Assembly (NCBI GenBank): GCA_964640085.1
Contig: CAZXFA010000001.1
Coordinates: 1 to 64,000, forward strand
Direction of reading: 5' to 3'
Origin: CAZXFA01 sp964640085
GTDB lineage: Bacteria; Actinomycetota; UBA4738; HRBIN12
Length of the DNA: 64,000 nucleotides
Shown: positions 57,750 through 64,000 of the stretch, in pieces
Position numbering within the stretch: position 1 is the stretch's first letter
Layout: every line of letters starts with the position of its first letter
Position numbers and translations under genes: made by a program
The notes under the pieces: generated by a model
What the model saw: the letters and a program-made list of their open reading frames with translations, nothing else
Database searches by the model: none
What the model was told of the DNA's origin: nothing

Positions 57750-58355
57750 ATGAGGAAGCGCGTCATCCGGGCCGGGGAGATCGAGATCGAGGACTCGGAG
57801 GGGCGGGTCCGTGCACGGTTCGGCGTGACGAACGACGACCTTCCCTTCCTGTCCTTCTACGGCGCCGACGACAAGCTGCGCGCTCGCTTCGGCGTGCAGC
57901 CCGACGGCTCCGCCGGCCTGGCGATCGCCGACGATCAGGGGAAGGTCCGGGCCACGTTCGGCTTGTTCTCCGATGGATCGGCGAGCCTGGCGATGGTCGA
58001 TCGGAACGGGAAGGTCCGGGCGAAGTTCGGCCTGGGCTCGGAGGGATCGCCGACCCTCGCGCTCCGCAACAAGGACGGGGCGTTGGGGTTCGTCTACAGC
58101 CTCGCACAGCAGGGATCGCCGACGATCAGCCTCCAAGACGAGGACGGGAAGGTCCGCGCACGACTGGGTCTGGCCGCCGAGGGCTCGCCGATCCTGCGTC
58201 TGCTGAACCAGGAGGGGGAGCTGCGCGCGATCATGGGGCTGACCGCGGACGGCACGCCGGTACTCCAGTTCCTCGACAAGGACGGCGACCCGATGTGGAC
58301 GGCTCCGGGCGCGGTGCCGGCGGGCGGTGGTCCCGCGGAGGGCACGGAGGGCTGA
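57750..58355 (+). CDS. seven-unit 23-residue beta-repeat protein
   Basis: A 201-residue cytoplasmic-type protein made almost entirely of a tandem repeat with an exact 23-residue period. The anchor (R-A-x-F/L/M-G-L/V) occurs at residues 21, 44, 67, 90, 113 (degenerate, FVYSL), 136 and 159, each unit reading roughly DxxGKVRAxFGLxxDGSPxL. The pattern of short strands and Gly/Asp turns suggests a beta-solenoid or a stack of beta hairpins. No signal peptide and no catalytic motif. I do not know a function; similar repeats are seen in uncharacterised actinobacterial and chloroflexal proteins. It has a terminator before it and a tRNA after it, so it is transcribed alone. Confidence 0.8.
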   Translation: MRKRVIRAGEIEIEDSEGRVRARFGVTNDDLPFLSFYGADDKLRARFGVQPDGSAGLAIADDQGKVRATFGLFSDGSASLAMVDRNGKVRAKFGLGSEGSPTLALRNKDGALGFVYSLAQQGSPTISLQDEDGKVRARLGLAAEGSPILRLLNQEGELRAIMGLTADGTPVLQFLDKDGDPMWTAPGAVPAGGGPAEGTEG

Positions 58356-58421
58356 GTCCGTTCCGCCCGTCGCAACCGCGATCGGGCGAGTCTGGGCCCA
58401 TCCCCGTCGCCGCCCCGGCCC

Positions 58422-58427
58422 TATGAT
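58422..58427 (+). promoter_or_regulatory. -10 element of tRNA-Ala
   Basis: TATGAT lies 8 bases before the first base of tRNA-Ala, so the primary transcript would begin at or very near the mature 5' end. Confidence 0.6.
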
Positions 58428-58435
58428 GGCGATGC

Positions 58436-58508
58436 GGGGACGTAGCTCAGCTGGTAGAGCACCTGCCTTGCACGCAGGGGGTCGGCGGTTCGAGTCCGCT
58501 CGTCTCCA
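58436..58508 (+). tRNA. tRNA-Ala (TGC)
   Basis: Cloverleaf with acceptor stem GGGGACG/CGTCTCC (one G-U pair), D-arm GTAGCTCAGCTGGTAGAGC, anticodon TGC at 58469-58471 in loop CTTGCAC, and T-loop GTTCGAGTC. No CCA is encoded (ACG follows), so the cca product is needed. It matches alaT of the mycobacterial locus. Confidence 0.97.
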
Positions 58509-58576
58509 CGCAGGCCAGGGACCCTTCGGCGGCGCAGCACCCAACGCTCGGGAAGCCGACGGGTCCTGACCGAGGC

Positions 58577-59152
58577 TCAGCCCAACGGATCCACCGCGTA
58601 GGCGGACAGCAGCTCCGACCCCACGGCCTTGGCCGAGAGCAGGCCCCTGGCCCGCACCAAGCCCGAGCGCCGAGCAAGTCGGAGGTGGGAGCCGCACAAC
58701 GGCGTCAAACGGCCGCCCCTGCTCCGCACCACCGCCTCGCAGGCGCTCGACCCGCCCGCGCCCCGGCGCCACAGGCAGAGCGGGCAGATCAGGCGCAACC
58801 GCTGCGGGTAGGCGAACTCTGCGCGGAACCCCCGATCGTGCTCGATCACGCGACCCCACAGGGCGACCCGGCCGAGCACGGCTGGCTCGCGAGCGCGACG
58901 AAGCAGCGCGACGTCCCTCGTGGCGTGCAGGCCGCATCGGCAGTCGATCCCGGGGACCAGTCCGTCGTGGCGGTGCCGACGCCGGCACACGGCGCGAGCG
59001 GGCTCGCGAGGCCGCCAGGGCCGACCAGGCCCGACGACGGGCAGGAGGATTGGGCGTTCGCCTCGGCGCGAACCCGCCAGCGCCCACGCCCGCCAGGCCA
59101 GGATCGGTTCGACCAGGCGGGTGCGCTTGGGCTGGACCCGCGTCCCCAGCAT
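58577..59152 (-). CDS. Cys-rich protein of unknown function
   Basis: A 191-residue soluble protein. The middle contains PGIDCRCGLHATRDVALLRR and LGRVALWGRVIEHDRGFRAE, a stretch that recurs in uncharacterised actinobacterial proteins, then PLCLWRRG and PLCGSH near the end. Paired Cys (CxC, CxxC-like and C..H) suggest zinc binding, though no known finger is matched. The start EPILAWRAWALAG resembles the opening of the same group. ATG 59152 lies 4 bases after the stop of the 41-residue gene, so both form one operon. Function unknown. Confidence 0.7.
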   Translation of the reverse strand: MLGTRVQPKRTRLVEPILAWRAWALAGSRRGERPILLPVVGPGRPWRPREPARAVCRRRHRHDGLVPGIDCRCGLHATRDVALLRRAREPAVLGRVALWGRVIEHDRGFRAEFAYPQRLRLICPLCLWRRGAGGSSACEAVVRSRGGRLTPLCGSHLRLARRSGLVRARGLLSAKAVGSELLSAYAVDPLG

Positions 59153-59156
59153 CCCG

Positions 59157-59282
59157 CTACGTGGAGCGCTCCACGGGCTCAGGCTCGGGCTCGGGGACGC
59201 GTTCGGGCTCCGGGAGCTCCTCGGGGACCGGCAGCGTGACGGGCTCGACCTCGATGATGCGGCGCATCGGACCGATGTCCAC
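59157..59282 (-). CDS. 41-residue Pro/Glu-rich microprotein
   Basis: A very acidic microprotein: MDIGPMRRIIEVEPVTLPVP followed by EELPEPERVPEPEPEPVER. GTG 59282 follows GGAGG at five bases; ATG 59267 is a second candidate. No fold or family can be stated; the tail should be extended and charged. It directly precedes the Cys-rich gene (4 bases), which argues that it is translated and that the two products may interact. On this strand TAGTCT lies some 40 bases upstream. Confidence 0.6.
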   Translation of the reverse strand: MDIGPMRRIIEVEPVTLPVPEELPEPERVPEPEPEPVERST

Positions 59283-59364
59283 GACGTCCTCCGATCGGCG
59301 GGTGCTCACCCCTCATCGCCGAGACTACCGGCAGTCCGTGGGGGAGCGCCAGCGGTGGGGTGGC

Positions 59365-60447
59365 TCAGCCCCGACGGAGGACGTAGATCCCGCCGAAGTC
59401 GCTGAAGTAGATCCTGCCGTCCCGCCCGACCTCGAACGACAGGGTTCCCTGCGCGTGTCGATAGACGGTCGTCCGACGGGCGATGTCGTTCCGGCGCGCG
59501 TTCAGCCGGGCTCGGGTGACGGTCCCCTGGTTCACCGAGCCCCAGAAGGCGGCCCCCTCGCTCCGGCGGCCGAGCCGGCAGCCCTCGCAGAACGCGATCC
59601 CGGTGATCCCGATCGGGACAGCGTAGAAGTCCTTGGGGCGCACCGGGTTCGGTCCGTCACGGTTGGTGTTGCCGGGCGATGCCCCGTCGCAGGAGGCTCG
59701 CGGCCCCCACCCGTGGCTGCGCCCCCGACGGATCAGGTTGATCTCGTCGTTGCAGGCCGGACCGTTCTCCGTCTGCCACAGCCGCCCCGAGCGCGGGTCG
59801 AACGCGAAGCCGAACGAGTTGCGGAGCCCGTAGGCGAAGACCGGGTCTCCGAACGGGTTCGTCCGCGGGACGGCGCCGTTCGGGGCGATCCGCAGGATCT
59901 GCCCGCGGAGCTCCCCGGAGAGATCCTGCGCGGTGGCGGGGTCGTGACCGTCCCCGGTCACGACGTACAGGAACCCGTCGGGGCCGAACAGGATCCGGCC
60001 ACCGTTGTGATAGGGGCTGGCGCTGGCCCGGCTCGAGAGGAGGACGCGGAGCCGAACGCCGACGCCATCTTCCTCGCGGTACCGGAGGACCTGGTTTCGC
60101 AGGCGACCGGACACCGATCGGGTGGCGTACACGTACACGAGTGGCTTCCGTGGGTAGCGTGGGTGCAGCGCGATCCCCAGCATCCCACGCTCGCCGTCGC
60201 CGTTGACCCCGCGGACCGTGACGAAGGGCCGGTCGGTGCCGTCCGTGGGGTCGTGGACCCGCACGGCGCCCGTGGTCTTCTCCACGTACCAGATCCGTCC
60301 GGACGGGTCGAAGGTGAACGCGACCGGCTGGTCGAGTCCGACGACCACCGGCGCGGCCCCGGTCGCGGCGAGCGCGACCCGTGGCGCCGCCAGGGCGACC
60401 GGAGCCGCCAGCATCGCGAGCGCGATGCGTCGGCTCGAGCGCCTCAC
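59365..60447 (-). CDS. PQQ-type glucose/sorbosone dehydrogenase family protein
   Basis: A 360-residue secreted six-bladed beta-propeller of the soluble glucose dehydrogenase family. A twin-Arg-like start (MRRSSRRIALAMLAAPVALA) gives a signal peptide. Propeller and active-site stretches include GERGMLGIALHPRYP, HNGGRILFGPDGFLYVVTGD with the catalytic His, TNPFGDPVFAYGLRNSFGFA and WQTENGPACNDEINLIRRGR. Cofactor PQQ is inferred from the family; many members are untested. GTG 60447. It is divergent from the molybdenum hydroxylase gene, 53 bases apart. Confidence 0.9.
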   Translation of the reverse strand: MRRSSRRIALAMLAAPVALAAPRVALAATGAAPVVVGLDQPVAFTFDPSGRIWYVEKTTGAVRVHDPTDGTDRPFVTVRGVNGDGERGMLGIALHPRYPRKPLVYVYATRSVSGRLRNQVLRYREEDGVGVRLRVLLSSRASASPYHNGGRILFGPDGFLYVVTGDGHDPATAQDLSGELRGQILRIAPNGAVPRTNPFGDPVFAYGLRNSFGFAFDPRSGRLWQTENGPACNDEINLIRRGRSHGWGPRASCDGASPGNTNRDGPNPVRPKDFYAVPIGITGIAFCEGCRLGRRSEGAAFWGSVNQGTVTRARLNARRNDIARRTTVYRHAQGTLSFEVGRDGRIYFSDFGGIYVLRRG

Positions 60448-60500
60448 CTCGGCCTCCCCGACGTCCTTCGGACCGGCGGCTCCACTACAGTGACCCCCCG

Positions 60501-62783
60501 ATGACGACCTCCATCTTCGGCAGCGTCGTCCGCCGCGTGGAGGACCCCAGGTTCCTGACCGGCCGGGCCCGGTACGTGGACGACCTCAGGCCGGACGACG
60601 CCCTCCGAGCGGTCTTCGTCCGCTCGATGATGGCGCATGCGGGCATCTCGCGGGTGAACCTCGCCGAAGCCGCCGCCGGTCCGGGCGTGGTGGCGGTGTT
60701 CGATCACCAAGACCTGGCGCTGCCGGCTCGTCCCCCGGCCGGGAACGTGGAGGGCCCGTTCGAGCGGCCGGTGCTGGCGTCGCGCGTCGTCCGGCACGTG
60801 GGCGAGCCGATCGCGATGGTGGTGGCCCGATCGCTCGGGGAGGCCGAGGACGCCGCGGAGGTGGCGATCGTGGATCTCGAACCCCTGCCTCCCGTCCTCA
60901 GCGCGGAGGCGGCGCTGGCCGACGGCGCGCCCACGCTGTTCCCCGAGGCCGGTACGAACCTCGCGCACCTCTTCACGTCGGGCTGGGACGAGGACGTCCT
61001 GTCGGGTGCCGAGGTGGTGGTGCGGACCCGGGTCTTGCACCAACGGCTGGCGCCGTCGCCGATGGAGCCGAACGGGATCGTGGTCGAGCCCGACGGGCCG
61101 GATGGCCTCAGCGTCCGCGTCTCGACCCAGGTGCCGTTCGACGTCCGGAGGGACCTCGCCCACGACCTGGGGTTGGATCCGCGAAGGGTGCGGGTGATCG
61201 CGCCGGACGTCGGTGGGGGCTTCGGCGCCAAGCTGCACGTCTACCCGGAGTACCTGGCGTGTGCGGCCGCCGCGCTCCGGTTGGGGCGACCGGTCGCTTG
61301 GCAGGAGGAACGCTCGGAGAGCATGGTCGCCCTGAACCACGGGCGGGCGCAGGTGCACAACGTGGAGCTGGGAGCCCGTCGCGATGGGAGCCTGGTTGGG
61401 CTCCGGGTCGACATCCTCGCGGACATGGGCGCGTACCCCGTCGGCGCCTACCTGCCGGTCACCACCGAGACCATGCTCCCGGGCGTGTACCGGATCCCAC
61501 GGGTCGCATCGCGAGGCCGTGCCGTGGTCACGAACACCACCCCGGTGGGGGAGTACCGGGGCGCCGGCAGGCCGGAGGCGACGGGGACCATCGAGCGGGC
61601 GATCGACCTTCTCGCGGACGAGCTCGGGGAGGACCCCGCGGCGCTCCGGCGGAAGAACCTGATCCCGAGGGATGCGTTCCCCTTCACGTCCGCGGTCGGC
61701 GAGCGCTACGACGCGGGCGACTACCAAGGAGCGCTCGACCTGGCGCTCGGCATGGTCGCGTACCGGGAGCTCCGGCTCGAACAGGCCGAGCGACGATCGC
61801 GCGGCGACCGTCACCAGCTCGGCATCGGGCTCTCCGTGTACGTAGAGGTGACCGGCTTCGCCCGCAAGGAGTTCGGGGCCGTCGCGATCCTCGGCGACGG
61901 GACCGCCGTCGTCCGTGTTGGGACCTCGTCCCAAGGACAGGGGCACGAGACGGCGTTCGCCCAGCTCGTGTCCGCGATGCTCGGTCTCCCGATCGAGGCG
62001 GTCAGGGTGCTCCACTCGGATACGTCGGTCGTCCCACGAGGAGAAGGGACCTTCGGGTCGCGCTCGCTCCAGATCGCCGGCTCGGCGGTGTTCGAGACCG
62101 CCCGGGAGGTCCTGGACAAGTCACGTCGCCTGGCGGCCAACCTGCTGGAGGCAGCGGAGGCCGACGTGGTTCTCACCGACGGCGGCCGGCTCGCGGTCGC
62201 GGGGGCGCCGCAGAGCGCCCTCGGTTGGGCGGAGCTGGCTTCTGCCGCGAACGACCCTTCCCGCCTCCCCGCAGGGATGGACCCTGGTCTGTCGGCGGAG
62301 ACCCGCTTCTTCCTACGGGAGCACACGTACCCGTTCGGCGCCCACGTGGCGGTGGTAGAGGTCGACGTCGAAACGGGCGACGCACGTTCGATCCGCCACG
62401 TGGCCGTCGACGATTGCGGGCGGATCCTCAACCCGCTGCTGGTCGAGGGTCAGGTCCACGGTGGTCTGGCGCAGGGCATCGCCCAGGCGCTGTTCGAGGG
62501 CTTCGTGTACGACGATCTCGGCACGCCGCTGACAGCCGATCTGACCACCTACCACATGCCCGCGGCGAGTGAGCTCCCTCCGTTCGAGCGCGGCGTGATG
62601 GAGACCCCCACGGACCGGAACCCGCTCGGTGCGAAGGGGATCGGCGAGTCCGCGACGATCGGCTCGACGCCGGCGGTGGTGAACGCGGTGGTGGACGCGC
62701 TCTCGCACCTCGGCGTGCGTCACCTCGATCCGCCGCTCACGCCCGAGCGCGTATGGCGGGCGATCCGCGATCGCTCCCCCTGA
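60501..62783 (+). CDS. xanthine dehydrogenase/CO dehydrogenase-type large subunit (form II)
   Basis: A 760-residue molybdopterin-binding subunit of the molybdenum hydroxylase family. Landmarks: SVVRRVEDPRFLTGRARYVD, the cofactor region PDVGGGFGAKLHVYPEYLAC, the active-site loop GEYRGAGRPEA (about residue 350), GTSSQGQGHETAFAQLVSAM, and the catalytic Glu in LGAKGIGESATIGS (about 711). True form I CO dehydrogenases have AYxCSFR, so this is the form II/aldehyde-oxidoreductase type with unknown substrate. The medium FAD and small iron-sulfur subunits are not adjacent: neighbours are a sugar dehydrogenase and a lipoprotein. Molybdate would come via the modABC operon at 10.6-13.6 kb. Confidence 0.92.
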   Translation: MTTSIFGSVVRRVEDPRFLTGRARYVDDLRPDDALRAVFVRSMMAHAGISRVNLAEAAAGPGVVAVFDHQDLALPARPPAGNVEGPFERPVLASRVVRHVGEPIAMVVARSLGEAEDAAEVAIVDLEPLPPVLSAEAALADGAPTLFPEAGTNLAHLFTSGWDEDVLSGAEVVVRTRVLHQRLAPSPMEPNGIVVEPDGPDGLSVRVSTQVPFDVRRDLAHDLGLDPRRVRVIAPDVGGGFGAKLHVYPEYLACAAAALRLGRPVAWQEERSESMVALNHGRAQVHNVELGARRDGSLVGLRVDILADMGAYPVGAYLPVTTETMLPGVYRIPRVASRGRAVVTNTTPVGEYRGAGRPEATGTIERAIDLLADELGEDPAALRRKNLIPRDAFPFTSAVGERYDAGDYQGALDLALGMVAYRELRLEQAERRSRGDRHQLGIGLSVYVEVTGFARKEFGAVAILGDGTAVVRVGTSSQGQGHETAFAQLVSAMLGLPIEAVRVLHSDTSVVPRGEGTFGSRSLQIAGSAVFETAREVLDKSRRLAANLLEAAEADVVLTDGGRLAVAGAPQSALGWAELASAANDPSRLPAGMDPGLSAETRFFLREHTYPFGAHVAVVEVDVETGDARSIRHVAVDDCGRILNPLLVEGQVHGGLAQGIAQALFEGFVYDDLGTPLTADLTTYHMPAASELPPFERGVMETPTDRNPLGAKGIGESATIGSTPAVVNAVVDALSHLGVRHLDPPLTPERVWRAIRDRSP

Positions 62784-62809
62784 CGGGTGCCTCGGGCCTA
62801 TCATCGGGT

Positions 62810-63277
62810 GTGGCCCGCCGCCCGCTGGCTCTGGTGCTCGCGCTCGGTTTGCTCGCCGTCGGCTGCGGTGGGGGGATCCGGGAGACGGCGGGCGTGCTCA
62901 CCTCGCCCCCCGTCCCGACGCCCACACCTTCGGAGTCGACCATGCCGTCGCCGACCCCGACGGGGGAGCCGCCCATCGAGGTGCGGATCCCGGCGGCCGG
63001 CGGCGAGATCCGCAGCCCGGTCACGGTGGCGGGGTCCGCGGACGTGTTCGAGGCCACGGTCAGCATCCGGATCCTCGACGAGACCGGGCTGGAGCTCGCG
63101 GCTGGATTCGCCACCGCGACCTGCGGGAGCGGGTGCCGCGGCCGCTACTCGACCGAGCTGTACTTCTTCGTCGATCGAGCGCAGCCGGGGACGGTCGAGG
63201 TGTTCGAGTCCAGCGCTGAGGATGGATCCGAGCTGTTCCTCGTGAGGATCCCGGTGACCCTCGTCCCCGGCGCGTGA
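62810..63277 (+). CDS. Gmad2-domain lipoprotein
   Basis: A 155-residue lipoprotein: signal RRPLALVLALGLLAVGC with lipobox AVGC, a Pro/Thr/Ser-rich linker (PVPTPTPSESTMPSPTPTGE), then one Gmad2 immunoglobulin-like domain (VRIPAAGGEIRSPVTVAGSA, GTVEVFESSAEDGSELFLVR). Gmad2 domains occur in spore-germination and other surface proteins and have no enzymatic role. A Cys pair (TCGSGC) may form a disulfide. TATCAT at 62799-62804 is 5 bases before the GTG. The molybdenum enzyme gene ends 26 bases earlier. Confidence 0.82.
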   Translation: MARRPLALVLALGLLAVGCGGGIRETAGVLTSPPVPTPTPSESTMPSPTPTGEPPIEVRIPAAGGEIRSPVTVAGSADVFEATVSIRILDETGLELAAGFATATCGSGCRGRYSTELYFFVDRAQPGTVEVFESSAEDGSELFLVRIPVTLVPGA

Positions 63278-63332
63278 GGGGCCGACCGGCGGTCAACGCT
63301 CCGATCGGGGCGCTGCTAGGCTCCCGAGCGCG

Positions 63333-64000
63333 ATGCCCGCCCGCGACGCGATGCCCGCCCGCACCTCCCTGCCGGACTGGGAGCGGCGATTCCGGGCTCC
63401 GACCCGAACGCTGCCCGTCTGGGGATCGCATGCGCCTCAGCGGTCCGTCTTCCTGTCGGACGAGGACGGCTCGTTCCAAGCCTACGCGTGGGACCTCGCC
63501 GCCGGAACGATCCGACGGGCCACGGACGAGCGGGTCGGCGTGGCGCTGGCGACCGTCTCCGCCGACGGATCCGAGGTCGTGTGGTTCTCCGACCCGACCG
63601 GGGACGAGTCCGGTCGGTGGTTGACGGCGCCGTTCGATGGCGGGGATCCGCGCGAGCTCCTGCCCGGCGCCCCAGTCGGGTGGCCGGACGGCCTGGCGGT
63701 CGGGCGGCACGTAGCGGCGGCGGTCCTCGCGGACCGGGAGGGGTTCGGCGTGTACGCCTCGGAGGACGGGGGCGCGGTCCGGGAGATCCACCGGGAGCCG
63801 GAACAGATCTCGATCTCGGGATCCGACCTGCATCTGGAGGGGTACGGGAGGGCCGGTCTGTCGGCGAACGAGACCCTGCTCTGTCTGGAGGTGGCCCGGG
63901 AGGGGGACACCATCCATCGTGCGCTCAGCGTGCTCGACGTTCGAACCGGCGCCGCCGTCGGCGAGCTCGCCGACGGGAAGGGGTTGGGCGTGTCGGCGTT
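63333..64000 (+). CDS. S9 family peptidase, N-terminal propeller part (cut by window end)
   Basis: An uninterrupted frame from ATG 63333 to the window end (222 codons) that reads MPARDAMPARTSLPDWERRF and then beta-propeller repeats (SVFLSDEDGSFQAYAWDLAA, VVWFSDPTGDESGRWLTAPF, VLADREGFGVYASEDGGAV). This is the start of an actinobacterial S9 (prolyl oligopeptidase-like) protein; the hydrolase domain lies beyond the window. A second ATG at 63351 begins a direct repeat of ATGCCCGCCCGC, so either start is possible. TAGGCT at 63316-63321 lies 11 bases before the first ATG. The catalytic triad cannot be checked here. Confidence 0.8.
   Translation, partial: MPARDAMPARTSLPDWERRFRAPTRTLPVWGSHAPQRSVFLSDEDGSFQAYAWDLAAGTIRRATDERVGVALATVSADGSEVVWFSDPTGDESGRWLTAPFDGGDPRELLPGAPVGWPDGLAVGRHVAAAVLADREGFGVYASEDGGAVREIHREPEQISISGSDLHLEGYGRAGLSANETLLCLEVAREGDTIHRALSVLDVRTGAAVGELADGKGLGVSA

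Noticed and set aside
60501..62783. Form I carbon monoxide dehydrogenase (CoxL)
   Set aside because: The active-site loop is EYRGAGR, not the AYxCSFR of genuine CO dehydrogenases.
1..64000. CRISPR arrays, insertion sequences, prophage or rRNA
   Set aside because: No spaced direct repeats, transposase or integrase motifs, phage genes or rRNA sequences were found on either strand.

Overview
The window is a gene-dense, GC-rich chromosomal segment from an actinobacterium (Actinomycetota). The main argument is gene order. From 16.7 to 58.5 kb it follows the replication-origin neighbourhood known from Mycobacterium (Rv3907c to dnaA to Rv0007): cca, NUDIX hydrolase, DUF6049, murJ, pseudokinase, ECF sigma factor and zinc-finger anti-sigma, trxB, trxA, cwlM, parB, parA, rsmG, jag/khpB, yidC, yidD, rnpA, rpmH, then dnaA, dnaN, recF, dciA, gyrB, gyrA, a DUF3566 protein, tRNA-Ile and tRNA-Ala. 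Menaquinone synthesis, nickel superoxide dismutase with its dedicated protease, an LLM-type flavin/F420 oxidoreductase and a CtpE-like P-type ATPase fit the same phylum. I cannot name the genus. Several lineage-specific rearrangements suggest it is not a close relative of the cultured model families.

Layout. 0-14.3 kb is accessory and metabolic: the end of inositol-1-phosphate synthase, RidA, two MFS exporters (one with a MarR regulator), two lipoproteins, a broken DUF2254 gene, a TusA/DsrE sulfur pair, an RTX-like protein with an apparent 5' frameshift, divergent sodX/sodN, a YchF-like GTPase with an altered P-loop, a molybdate operon (MerR-TOBE regulator, modABC) and signal peptidase I. 14.3-26.7 kb holds a P-type ATPase, cca, DedA, NUDIX, and the cell-envelope set DUF6049-murJ-pseudokinase-sigma-anti-sigma. 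26.7-34.1 kb is an inserted menaquinone block (tandem MerR regulator, menG, menF, convergent menB-menA-menD, menE). 34.1-39.9 kb holds trxB, trxA, cwlM, an LLM oxidoreductase, an aminotransferase and ddl. 40-45.5 kb is the leftward partition, membrane-insertion and RNase P block. The origin lies around dnaA (a DnaA-box-like palindrome at 45.70 kb and the dnaA-dnaN gap at 47.13-47.33 kb). 47.3-55.2 kb is the rightward replication block. 55.3-64 kb carries two tRNAs, a GNAT protein with menC, a 23-residue-repeat protein, a small Pro/Glu-rich and Cys-rich pair, a PQQ-type sugar dehydrogenase, an orphan molybdenum hydroxylase large subunit, a Gmad2 lipoprotein and the start of an S9 peptidase.

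How the parts work together. Genes diverge from dnaA in the usual origin-centred way, and one near-perfect parS site sits between jag and rsmG, close to parAB. The molybdate transport operon would feed the molybdopterin enzyme at 60.5 kb. Men genes split over two places together cover most of the route from chorismate to menaquinone (no menH seen). Many genes are coupled by 4-base ATGA/GTGA overlaps. A striking number of first genes carry a TANNNT hexamer only 5-9 bases before the start codon, which implies widespread leaderless mRNAs. No mobile element, CRISPR array or rRNA was found, and no gene-free stretch exceeds about 250 bases.
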